The translations under genes were made by a program, and so were the position numbers. DNA of 64,000 nt, taken from the NCBI RefSeq assembly GCF_003987145.1, contig NZ_PIPL01000001.1, positions 930,001-994,000 on the forward strand. Direction: 5' to 3'. Numbering within the stretch: position 1 is the first letter of the stretch; every line of letters starts with the position of its first letter. The notes beneath the pieces were generated by a model. That model saw only the letters and a program-made list of their open reading frames with translations. It was not told the DNA's origin and made no database searches. This DNA comes from Aliidiomarina minuta (GTDB taxonomy: Bacteria > Pseudomonadota > Gammaproteobacteria > Enterobacterales > Alteromonadaceae). This document shows positions 1 to 7,802 of the stretch, in pieces.

Positions 1-887
1 TTACCCACATTATCCGTATGACCTTCAATAGTGGCTTTAGTCTGCGGATATTTAGTCAGGAATCGTGCCAGCACCAGCATATGTTCACGGTTAGCACGCT
101 CAATATTCTCATTACCAATCTCAAACTGAATTTCAAGCGCGCTACAGTATTCCTGTGTAGCCGCTACCGGAGGAGCAGGAGCTGGAGTTTGTGTGCGCGT
201 GCGTGCCGCTGGAGGTGTCTCAACAGCAGACTGCTGGCGCGCTCCAAAACGATAGATAGCGCTGACAGAAAGTAAGTCTATATCACTACTGTTTCCCACA
301 GCGTCATCCATACGGTAACGCTCAACCTCAGCTCGAAGACTAACCGCCTCAGACAAATGATACTGGTAACCTACGCCAATTTTATAATCCACTTCCCTGC
401 TGCGATATTCAGAAGTCTGCACGTTGACTGCACCCGAACTTTCGAAACTAGCCTTTGTTCTGCCATTGTGTACACCTATACGAGCAAATAACGATGAGCG
501 ATCGCTCAAGGGCAACATACCAACCAGATCTACGTTCCAACCACTAAATTTGAGTGCACCTGACAGGCTACCATCTGGATTTGTGTTCGCCGTGTAGTCA
601 AATGAACCCAGATCAAAGTAACCGCCCTCCACTGCAAAGTTCGGATTAAATTGATAACCACCAAAAAGTTTGAAGCCAAAATCACGATCATTCTCGCTGA
701 ACTCTGTGGTTTCAAAACCAGCCGCGAATAAATCCGCAGTAATATCTGACTCAGCAATGCTGGCAAAAGAAGCACCGCCGCCAGCCCCCACAAACCATCC
801 GGTTGGTTCTTCCTCCGCCATTGCTGGCAATATCATACCAACTAGAGCTACGGTACTTATCGCCTGGGTGATTTTATTCATTTTCAT
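1..887 (-). CDS. OmpA-family outer-membrane protein (C-terminus cut by window edge)
   Basis: About 295 codons are visible, read leftward off the window. The start ATG at 887 is preceded by GGAG. The first 24 residues are a signal peptide ending in AMA. Next comes a glycine/aromatic-rich beta-barrel half (GWFVGAGGG near the start, GVGYQYHL and AIYRFG later), a Pro/Ala/Thr linker, and the start of an OmpA peptidoglycan-binding domain with the motif EGHTDNVG at the window boundary. The family anchors the outer membrane to peptidoglycan. It starts 11 bp after the stop of the DUF3494 lipoprotein gene, so the two are probably co-transcribed. The missing end is only the window edge, not a mutation. 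Confidence 0.9.
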   Translation of the reverse strand, partial: MKMNKITQAISTVALVGMILPAMAEEEPTGWFVGAGGGASFASIAESDITADLFAAGFETTEFSENDRDFGFKLFGGYQFNPNFAVEGGYFDLGSFDYTANTNPDGSLSGALKFSGWNVDLVGMLPLSDRSSLFARIGVHNGRTKASFESSGAVNVQTSEYRSREVDYKIGVGYQYHLSEAVSLRAEVERYRMDDAVGNSSDIDLLSVSAIYRFGARQQSAVETPPAARTRTQTPAPAPPVAATQEYCSALEIQFEIGNENIERANREHMLVLARFLTKYPQTKATIEGHTDNVG

Positions 888-898
888 TGGGCTCTCCA

Positions 899-2872
899 TT
901 ACTCAGCAGGTACGTTAATCACGGTGTTCACGACCGTAACAGACGCGGTCAGCGACAGTGCCCGACCATCTAAAGTCACAACATTAACGTTGCCAGAGGT
1001 CGAAATGCTCACACCATCCTGAGCAAGAATGCTGCCTTTCATAGTGCCGCCGCCTGCTGCGTTAATGGTGGCAGCGCTACCTACCTGCCAGAAAATATTC
1101 TTCGCCTGAGCGCCATTTGTCAGAATTACACTTTGTGGAAAGTCAGCACCAGGACCACCTACCGTCAACGTAGTCGCCATCTGAAAAACCCATACCGCAT
1201 TCTGGTTGCCCTGTGCATCAAGAGTCAGATCACCACCCTCGATTAAAAAGGAACCGTTAGGAGCCGTATAAATACCAGGAGTTAATGTCAGGCTACCAAG
1301 ATTGTCGTTACCTGGATTCTGGCCGCCAGGCATATTAGCTGGCGTCAGTGCAATATAAGCCTCTTCAGCATCAAGACGTCCCTGAATAGCAATAGCTTCA
1401 GTTTCTGCAGTACCGTCCTGTGGACAATCGACCGTTGGAGACGGTGGCGCAGTAAAAATATTACCATTAACCTGGCCTTCATCTAACGGAGTAATGGTGT
1501 ATTCACAACCAGGCTCAGAAACAAAACCAGTCACTAAAGTAGATGTCCCTGTAGTCGCTAAATCACCGTTAATAACCGTTAATAACCCTTCATTGGTAAT
1601 ACCGGCACTGCCACCCATGGAGCCAAACGGGGCTGCACTTTGAAGATTGGCCGGTTGCAGGCAATTGTTAACCGGAGCTTCTGCGGTAAAGATCCAGACA
1701 TAGTCCTCCGGCATTTCATTGCCTGGTACCACTAGATCTTTCACGCCATCCGGGCCGCCTTTTATGGTCACGCGATAAGTAACGTCCTCATCAAGATCGG
1801 TTTGCGGAATAAAGGTAATTATGGTGCCTGTATCCGCATCCAGTTTAATGGATTCAGCGGTAACGGTATTTGAAGGCTCCGCATTTTCAACCACAAGAAA
1901 AGTCATGTTATTGACTGTAGTAGGGTCAAGACGTACACCTGAAGGTATATCGAAAGTAGCGTTAATGCTGCTGTTCTCACAAACCTCTAGCAATCCAGCA
2001 TCCTGAGGATTTGTCGACTGCACACTGATATTTGCCGCAGGTAATGCAGCCACCGTAGTGAAGGTCCAGATATAATCGCTTGCGCTTGTTATCGGGCCCT
2101 GATTACCAGCCAGTTGATTGCCAGCGAGATCGGTAACATCGCTGGTAACAGTCGCCGTATAAGTGACCCCTACTTCCAGGTCTTGCTCTGGAGTAAATAC
2201 TGCACTGCTTGAATCCTGCGCGTATGTAACCTCACCCAGAGGAGCCGCACAAGGCGTTTCACAAGTGAGCGTGAAACTCGATTCTGTCACTGTTTCTGGT
2301 AGCATATTTTCAGTAAATACAGCCACAAGAGACGTATTTGCAGGAACATTCATGGTCGGGCCGGAGTTCGTGGTCATGGGACCAGTAGCACTCACCCGCG
2401 GCCGCGTTGTATCTGCCGTCGAGCCAGTAGTAAATTCCCAGACATAAGGGACAGCCAGAACCACATCGCCAGAATCAGTGGTTGCACTCACGATAGTTGC
2501 TGTATAAAGGGTTAACGAATCCAATACCGCCGGATCAGTTACCGTGAAGGTCGCTATGGTGTTGGCTCCATTCATGGTGACAGTTCCATCAGGACTAATA
2601 CAAGAATCTGCACAGGTCAGGGTGAAATCGGCCGTCGTCAAGTCAGATACAGCTTCACTAAACTGAGCTGTAATAGACGGGTTCACTCTCTCAACATCCA
2701 TTGAATTGGTAGCGGGAGTAACTGCTGTCACTGTTAATGATGATCCAACATTGCCGTCATTACCGAGTATAGGATCACGCCCATTATCGTTACAGGCAAC
2801 TAAGAGAGTACTGACCACTGCCAGCATCAGCCATTTACAAGGGCTGGAAAAGCTAAATAATTCAAAGCGCAT
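899..2872 (-). CDS. Lipoprotein with three Ig-like (Big_5) domains and an ice-binding-like DUF3494 domain
   Basis: 657 aa. A lipobox LVAC puts the lipidated Cys at residue 27. Three Ig-like repeats follow (roughly residues 50-150, 155-275 and 280-397), each ending in a similar strand: YVWEFTT, YIWTFTT, YVWIFTA. The last 250 residues match the DUF3494 ice-binding-like fold: the N-terminal ITNEGLLTVINGDLATTGTS region, then TPGIYTAPNGSFLIEGGDLT, AVWVFQMATTLT and KNIFWQVGSAATI. The family includes true ice-binding and ice-adhesion proteins, but also many proteins without proven ice activity. The Ig stalk plus lipid anchor suggests surface display. An OmpA-family gene follows directly downstream. 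AAAGGAT upstream serves as the ribosome site. Confidence 0.88.
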   Translation of the reverse strand: MRFELFSFSSPCKWLMLAVVSTLLVACNDNGRDPILGNDGNVGSSLTVTAVTPATNSMDVERVNPSITAQFSEAVSDLTTADFTLTCADSCISPDGTVTMNGANTIATFTVTDPAVLDSLTLYTATIVSATTDSGDVVLAVPYVWEFTTGSTADTTRPRVSATGPMTTNSGPTMNVPANTSLVAVFTENMLPETVTESSFTLTCETPCAAPLGEVTYAQDSSSAVFTPEQDLEVGVTYTATVTSDVTDLAGNQLAGNQGPITSASDYIWTFTTVAALPAANISVQSTNPQDAGLLEVCENSSINATFDIPSGVRLDPTTVNNMTFLVVENAEPSNTVTAESIKLDADTGTIITFIPQTDLDEDVTYRVTIKGGPDGVKDLVVPGNEMPEDYVWIFTAEAPVNNCLQPANLQSAAPFGSMGGSAGITNEGLLTVINGDLATTGTSTLVTGFVSEPGCEYTITPLDEGQVNGNIFTAPPSPTVDCPQDGTAETEAIAIQGRLDAEEAYIALTPANMPGGQNPGNDNLGSLTLTPGIYTAPNGSFLIEGGDLTLDAQGNQNAVWVFQMATTLTVGGPGADFPQSVILTNGAQAKNIFWQVGSAATINAAGGGTMKGSILAQDGVSISTSGNVNVVTLDGRALSLTASVTVVNTVINVPAE

Positions 2873-3070
2873 TCAATAAATCCTTTTTATACAGTTATAC
2901 GGATATTTCCGGCCCACGTGGAGTGCAGGAAGCGGCATGGCGTCGACTATCTACTCATTCGGGAAGGTTGTCTGTACGTTAACGCGCTTATAGATATTGG
3001 AAGACAAAGGCATTTGCCTGTTCGGGGGAACTGACTACACTGTAAAGTCACGTCACATAAAGGTATCGCT

Positions 3071-3274
3071 ATGTCTGCCACCGCCAAAGTTTTAACCACG
3101 CTTTTAGCGCTTGCAACTCTCTTTCTCTCTACTTTCCTGATTGTTTATTTTGCTCTGCTCGGACTGGTTTTTATCCCCCTACTGCTGGGCCTGGCATACC
3201 TCATATTCAGAGGCATCATCGCCAGTGCAAAGGACGCGAAGAATGCTGCGGATGGTCATTCAGGAAAAGATTAG
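3071..3274 (+). CDS. Small membrane protein, unknown function
   Basis: 67 aa. Nearly all of residues 8-48 is one long or two short hydrophobic segments (LLALATLFLSTFLIVYFALL, then VFIPLLLGLAYLIF), followed by a charged tail ending in KD. AAAGG lies 9 bases before the ATG. The gene stands alone, with about 200 bp on either side. I do not recognise the family. The start, ribosome site and membrane pattern make it a plausible real gene. Confidence 0.6.
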   Translation: MSATAKVLTTLLALATLFLSTFLIVYFALLGLVFIPLLLGLAYLIFRGIIASAKDAKNAADGHSGKD

Positions 3275-3321
3275 CCGTAGCAGGCCCAGCCAACACGCAA
3301 AGCAATAATCCTTAAAATCAT

Positions 3322-3340
3322 TGTAATAAGAATCATTTTC
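3322..3340 (+). promoter_or_regulatory. Putative Fur box upstream of ferredoxin-NADP reductase
   Basis: TGTAATAAGAATCATTTTC matches the 19-bp Fur consensus GATAATGATAATCATTATC at 14 of 19 positions by my alignment. It sits about 100 bp before the fpr start in an AT-rich intergenic region. Iron or superoxide control of fpr-type genes is known in other bacteria. Here it is an inference from the site alone. Confidence 0.5.
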
Positions 3341-3442
3341 ATTTAAAATGAGATCTCATTAACGAAATCCTTAAATGTTCGAACTTGCTTCCTCTACTAA
3401 ATGGAGGCATTTCAAAATAACATGGATGGAAGGTATAGAAGT

Positions 3443-4225
3443 ATGAGAAGTACAGTTGTAGAGACGGTAACCTCCGTTCACCACTGGAATGAAACCCTGT
3501 TTAGTTTTAAGACAACACGCAAACCCTCTTTTACCTTTGAAAATGGCCAATTTGTGATGATTGGCCTTGAAGTCGATGGGAAACCACTGCTACGCGCCTA
3601 CAGCATAGCCAGTGCAAATTATGAAGATGAGCTTGAGTTCTTTAGCATTAAAGTTCCCAATGGAGCCCTGACCTCAAAACTGCAACACTTAACCCTTGGT
3701 GACTCAGTAATGATTTCAACACGACCCACGGGAACCTTAGTTGCCGGGCACCTGACCCCAGGTAGAAACCTGTATCTGCTCGCCACTGGTACCGGTCTGG
3801 CACCCTTTATGGGCATCATTAAAGACCCGGATATATACGAACAGTATGAGAAAATTATTCTCGTGCACGGTGTGCGTTATGCGTCTGAGTTAGCTTATCA
3901 GCAAGCTATTTGCGAAGCCTTGCCAAACAATGAGTACTTTGGCGACTTAGTCCGCGATAAGCTCATTTACTACCCCAGTGTGACACGCGAAAGCTTCCGT
4001 TCACCCGCCCACCAGCAACGCATAACTCACTTACTGGCAGATGAGGTATTAAGCACTGAATTAGGGTTACCGCCATTATGCCCAAGCCGGGATCGTTTTA
4101 TGCTCTGCGGTAGCCAGGCAATGATCAGCGACACCATGGACATTTTAAACAGCAAAGGATTTGCCAAAGCAACCTCAAGACGCCAGGGCGACTACGTGAT
4201 TGAACAGGCATTTCTGGAGAAGTAG
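3443..4225 (+). CDS. fpr: Ferredoxin--NADP(+) reductase
   Basis: 260 aa from ATG 3443, chosen because GGAAGG lies 9 bases upstream and the length fits the family; in-frame ATGs at 3401 and 3422 have no such site. FAD-binding motif RAYSIAS is at about residues 53-59, the NADP-binding GTGLAPFMG loop at about 115, and the C-terminal YVIEQAFLEK ends like other subclass-I bacterial FPRs. The enzyme moves electrons between NADPH and ferredoxin or flavodoxin in the cytoplasm and supports redox-stress repair and Fe-S cluster supply. It is a single-gene unit preceded by a Fur-like box. Confidence 0.92.
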   Translation: MRSTVVETVTSVHHWNETLFSFKTTRKPSFTFENGQFVMIGLEVDGKPLLRAYSIASANYEDELEFFSIKVPNGALTSKLQHLTLGDSVMISTRPTGTLVAGHLTPGRNLYLLATGTGLAPFMGIIKDPDIYEQYEKIILVHGVRYASELAYQQAICEALPNNEYFGDLVRDKLIYYPSVTRESFRSPAHQQRITHLLADEVLSTELGLPPLCPSRDRFMLCGSQAMISDTMDILNSKGFAKATSRRQGDYVIEQAFLEK

Positions 4226-4379
4226 TGTGTGGTATTCGGGGCAGCTGTAAAATCACGTTCCAAAAGCTTTTCAGGGCTCCTGAGACAAGCTGTCCAGACG
4301 TATGAGGTTAGAAAACTCATAGCCAGCTAAGAACCTGCACTGCCAGACTACAGAGTGCAGGTTCCCTTATTTAAGGTAA

Positions 4380-5432
4380 TTAACAATCAATAGCACTCAA
4401 CGGTCCTTCCACCACACCAACCCGGGTGCCAAGCAAAAAGTTACGCTCACCGTCACGGTCCATTAGCAGCATAGGAACCACGGCCTGAGCCTGACCATAT
4501 ACTGCGACCGGTAATTCAGTACGCGTCCAGCTTTGTCCCTGATCCTGACTGCACCACATCTCGCTGGTTTCTGCTACTTCCGTTAAGCTGACGTTTGCGT
4601 AATATCGACCACTTTGCTCGTCTTGTTGTACGCTATTAACCACCACGAATTCATTTTCATCGTCAATGAACCGATCCTGTTGCCAATTTTCACCGTTGTC
4701 ATAACTAATATGAAAACCACCCTCACCGCCAAGTACCAGAATATTAGGGTCATTCTGGTCGGCAAAGCCGTCTAACAAAATATCAGTCTCAGTTTCCCCA
4801 AAAGTTGTTACCTCAGCACTTCCACGATCATAACGCTTAAGCCTCCAGGGGCTATCAGCGTCACTCGAAAGCCGCTTGGTCCACCAAATCTGATCATGAA
4901 CCGGGTTATAAAATATGCTGTGAATACGAGTGCTAAGTTCAGAGTACGTTCTAACCTCCCCTGAGACCAGAGTAAACTCTGTCAAATTACTGTCGCTAAC
5001 TAACAATGAGCTTGCCTGACGCGCATAATACTCATTATCAATACGCTTGAAGTTTGTAATCCGATGGCTGTTCTCACCAAATGAACTCAACTCCCAGTTT
5101 TCCCCCGCATCCAGACTCTCGCCTTTAAACGAAGAATCACTTTCAACATACACATAATGCTCAGGAGCCAGCACTTCAACAAAGCTACTGCCCGGAGAAT
5201 AAAGTATTTCAATTTCACCATCAGCACTCAGTGACCAGATTCTGTCTGCATCGCTAACAATAACCGCATCACCGTCCTGACGCAGACTACGAACATCAGC
5301 ATACTCATAATGGACCTGCAAAAAATCGCTGTCTCTGTCTTCGGGTTCTGACGAGCTACTATCCAGACAGCCTGATAATGCAAAAGTAACCGCTGATGCA
5401 GCCAAAGCAAACTTAAAAGGTTTCATATCCAT
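4380..5432 (-). CDS. Asp-box (BNR-like) beta-propeller lipoprotein
   Basis: About 350 aa. ALSGC is a lipobox, followed by an acidic/Ser linker. The body is beta-rich with Asp-box motifs of the S-x-D-x-G-x-x-W type (SLDAGENW, SYDNGENW, SQDQGQSW), the hallmark loop of sialidase-like and VPS10-like propellers. No catalytic signature of a sialidase is evident, so a substrate-binding or surface role is as likely as an enzyme. The start is ambiguous between 5432 and 5426, two residues apart, and neither has a strong ribosome site. It stands alone between fpr and the mgtC remnant. Confidence 0.7.
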   Translation of the reverse strand: MDMKPFKFALAASAVTFALSGCLDSSSSEPEDRDSDFLQVHYEYADVRSLRQDGDAVIVSDADRIWSLSADGEIEILYSPGSSFVEVLAPEHYVYVESDSSFKGESLDAGENWELSSFGENSHRITNFKRIDNEYYARQASSLLVSDSNLTEFTLVSGEVRTYSELSTRIHSIFYNPVHDQIWWTKRLSSDADSPWRLKRYDRGSAEVTTFGETETDILLDGFADQNDPNILVLGGEGGFHISYDNGENWQQDRFIDDENEFVVVNSVQQDEQSGRYYANVSLTEVAETSEMWCSQDQGQSWTRTELPVAVYGQAQAVVPMLLMDRDGERNFLLGTRVGVVEGPLSAIDC

Positions 5433-5541
5433 TAAAAAAACCCCATTTCATTAACATTCTAGAAACATGCTACCCACTAAACCTCAGTGCTTCAAACCTC
5501 AGACTAGTAAAGTTATGTAAAGGTAAGATTTTAGAGCATAC

Positions 5542-5592
5542 TCTTGAGCACTTCGATGGATTGATTCAAGCTCAAGAACATATCTCTCTGTT
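5542..5592 (+). pseudogene. 51-bp scar matching the subtilase gene of the island
   Basis: Bases 5542-5592 match 19759-19809, the 5' part of the S8 peptidase gene, at 48 of 51 positions (differences at 5547, 5556 and 5589). In the plus frame it reads HFDGLIQAQEHIS against HFGGLIQAQEHIS in the protease. It lies outside the island, right behind the ruined mgtC. It looks like the leftover of an earlier copy of the ATPase-subtilase module, or a short gene-conversion patch. Nothing else of the protease gene is visible here. Confidence 0.65.
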
Positions 5593-6030
5593 TATCAATA
5601 CCTTTTATCCGCCCCCGACTTACAAAGGGTTCGATGCGAACTAGTCCGTTGGTTATAATCAGCGCCATCACAGTTACTATAATTGCCAACGCGAATGATT
5701 AAGACCAGCTGCTAGACCAATTGCGCCTGCCATCCATACTGAAGCCCCTGTTGTAATGCCCGTAATATCGCCACCATTTCGAATAATAGTACCGGCACCA
5801 AGGAAGCCAATACCAGTAATCACTCCTTGAATGACTCGGGTTGGATCGATTTGTGCGTTACCTCCCGTGCCATTTGCTACCGCGTAGAGAACACTCATTC
5901 CCATTATGATAAAGGTCGCAGAACCCAACGACACAAGCATATGCGTAAGAATAGCAAACCTGAAGTAAGGAAATAATGATGCCGAGGTGAAACAGTAACC
6001 CAGGTTGTAGGCTACACTATTCATCAACAC
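5593..6030 (-). pseudogene. Degenerate MgtC/SapB-family membrane protein gene
   Basis: A 117-aa open stretch (6030 to 5677) contains the MgtC core: THMLVSLGSA, then GIGFLGAGTIIRNG and GAIGLAAG. The segment before THMLV does not match the family; the usual AGLRTHML appears split by an insertion near 5950. After GLAAG the frame breaks near 5700. The expected last helix (FALAIIVTVMALIITNGLVR) continues in another frame. At least two frame lesions make it non-functional. Intact relatives are inner-membrane proteins linked to magnesium homeostasis and virulence. Confidence 0.75.
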
Positions 6031-6051
6031 TCAACTTTTGAAAACATCACT

Positions 6052-6312
6052 ATGGCAGGCGGTTGGACCCGCGACGGCGCGGTACAGGATCAAATCGATA
6101 CAAGCACTGAGGACAGTGTCAAACAGGCACGCAGCCGAATACCGGCGGGCGAAAGCCTGGAGCATTGTGCGGAATGTGATGAACCCATTGCGCAGGCATT
6201 GCCAGGTGTGCGCTTGTGTATTGAATGCCAGACAGCGCTGGATAAAGACAATCAGGCAGCCTCCGGTTTTAACGACGAGGCAGCAAAGACAGTCAGTTAC
6301 GTTAATCGATGA
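6052..6312 (+). CDS. ybiI: DksA/TraR-type zinc-finger protein, YbiI-like
   Basis: 86 aa. It opens with MAGGWTRDGAVQDQID, the typical YbiI N-terminus, and carries a four-cysteine zinc finger (C-x2-C in AECDEP, C-x2-C in RLCIECQ). The related DksA and TraR proteins bind the RNA polymerase secondary channel. The role of short YbiI-type proteins is not settled. The stop overlaps the start of the next gene by 4 bp (ATGA), so the two are translationally coupled. Confidence 0.85.
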   Translation: MAGGWTRDGAVQDQIDTSTEDSVKQARSRIPAGESLEHCAECDEPIAQALPGVRLCIECQTALDKDNQAASGFNDEAAKTVSYVNR

Positions 6313-6833
6313 GCGATATATTTTTCAACGGCTGGGACAGCTTGCTTCGCACTCTGGTGGTGGGCGTGCTCGCCTACGCGGCATTGGTGATATTCCTGCG
6401 CATAGCAGGTAAGCGCACGTTGTCAAAAATGAACGCTTTTGACTGGGTGGTAACGGTCGCATTGGGGTCAACGTTGGCAACGATTTTACTTAATAAGGAC
6501 GTGGCTCTGGCGCAAGGTGCGTTAGCTCTGGCTTTATTAATCGCCTTCCAGTTCATTGTAACCTGGTCAAGTGTACGTGCTCGCTGGGTGCGTAAAGTTA
6601 TCGCTGCAGAACCCAGTTTACTGGTATATCAAGGCGAGTACCTGGAAGCAACCATGCACCGTGAGCGTGTCACAAAAGGTGACATTCGCTCGGCAATTCA
6701 TGCAGCTGGTCAGGCGTCCGTGGCGGACGTCGGCGCGGTGATTTTAGGCACAGACGGCGCGTTTAACGTGGTGCAAAAAGGCGCCGAGATTCATCTTGAT
6801 AAGCCAGGAGCGGAGGCCAAGGTACGCCGCTAG
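6309..6833 (+). CDS. DUF421 (YetF-like) membrane protein
   Basis: 174 aa. Three N-terminal membrane helices (from LLRTLVVGVLAYAALVIFL to ALALALLIAFQFIVTW) surround the conserved FLRIAGKRTLSKMNAFDWVV block. A cytoplasmic domain with PSLLVYQGE and RVTKGDIRSAIH then follows, as in DUF421/YetF proteins. The function is unknown; family members have been tied to spore or envelope quality in Firmicutes. It overlaps ybiI by 4 bp and is the last gene of that pair. Confidence 0.85.
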   Translation: MSDIFFNGWDSLLRTLVVGVLAYAALVIFLRIAGKRTLSKMNAFDWVVTVALGSTLATILLNKDVALAQGALALALLIAFQFIVTWSSVRARWVRKVIAAEPSLLVYQGEYLEATMHRERVTKGDIRSAIHAAGQASVADVGAVILGTDGAFNVVQKGAEIHLDKPGAEAKVRR

Positions 6834-6860
6834 GTGATGTGTTGCGCTACTTACGCAAAC

Positions 6861-7802
6861 TTACCCAAGCTGGCGCAGCGTCAGCACCACCGCGGCTATT
6901 CTCTCGACATCCTCATAATCAGTCTTGAGCAGCTCCTCCCCGAATACATCCGGGTCTACTTCCTGGTAGCCCCAGCGGCAGTGACGACCCTCTGTCCTGC
7001 GCTTAAGTTCCTGCAAAAACAAGTCCTCGCCATCAACAATGGCTACACCTGTGTATAGCACCAGTGCGCCACCCGCAGCCAGGCGCTGTAACGCAGTATC
7101 CACGATTTGCAGGGACAACCCCGCCCCCCGCAGGCCACCGCCATGGCGATATACCCGTGCTTCAGGGTCGTGCATATAAGGCGGATTAGCCACCATCAGG
7201 TCAAAAGCGCCATCGACGGAATCTAGTAAGTTACTTTGGTAGGCAGTCACATTGCCGGTGCTGGCGATATCCGCGTTGACCTGAGTGTAATCAATTGACA
7301 AAGGATTAATATCAACCGCCGTCACCGCAGCCTCAGGGAGCCGCTTGCCAAGGTACGCAGCGCCCGCCCCAGACCCACAACCGATATCGATCGCCGATCG
7401 GATATCATCACTTTCACCTTGCAGGTGCTGCTCAATGGCGCGGGCAAAGCGGTAGGTGTCCGGCCCGAAAAATACCGCATCGTTTTTATCCGTTGGGTAC
7501 GCCGAATGCACAAACAGGGAGCCGTCCAGCGTCGACCAGCGTACCCTTGAACGCCAGCCCTCGGCGCATGGCTCAAGCACTTCAGCTTTTTCCATCAATT
7601 GCCAGAGCTCATCACTTAGCAAGGTTTTATGAAAAGGTAAGCACCAACCAAACACATCGCGCAGCCCTTTAGCCATACGCTGACTGTGGCGCTGTAAATA
7701 ATACTCGTGGGTCTGCGGTGTGACAGTAACAAACTGGTAGGTGTCGCCTTGCAGGTAGCGGCCAATATCAGCCAGGGCCTGCAACTTAAGATTTAACGGC
7801 AT
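6861..7802 (-). CDS. Class I SAM-dependent methyltransferase
   Basis: 313 aa from ATG 7802, which has GGAAAT upstream. A longer start at 7814 is possible but would overlap the upstream gene further. SAM-binding glycine motif AIDIGCGSGAGAAYLG is near residue 140, VTAVDIN is the acidic strand-2 loop, and VANPPYMHD is an N-P-P-Y motif. That motif is typical of enzymes that methylate amide or exocyclic nitrogens (PrmC/HemK, RsmC-like). The N-terminal 120 residues are not a known domain to me. It overlaps the end of the di-iron enzyme gene by 10 bp, so a shared pathway is likely. The substrate is unknown. Confidence 0.8.
   Translation of the reverse strand: MPLNLKLQALADIGRYLQGDTYQFVTVTPQTHEYYLQRHSQRMAKGLRDVFGWCLPFHKTLLSDELWQLMEKAEVLEPCAEGWRSRVRWSTLDGSLFVHSAYPTDKNDAVFFGPDTYRFARAIEQHLQGESDDIRSAIDIGCGSGAGAAYLGKRLPEAAVTAVDINPLSIDYTQVNADIASTGNVTAYQSNLLDSVDGAFDLMVANPPYMHDPEARVYRHGGGLRGAGLSLQIVDTALQRLAAGGALVLYTGVAIVDGEDLFLQELKRRTEGRHCRWGYQEVDPDVFGEELLKTDYEDVERIAAVVLTLRQLG

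Noticed and set aside
1..887. OmpA gene as a truncated pseudogene
   Set aside because: The frame is open to the window edge and stops in a conserved OmpA motif; the end is only outside the window.
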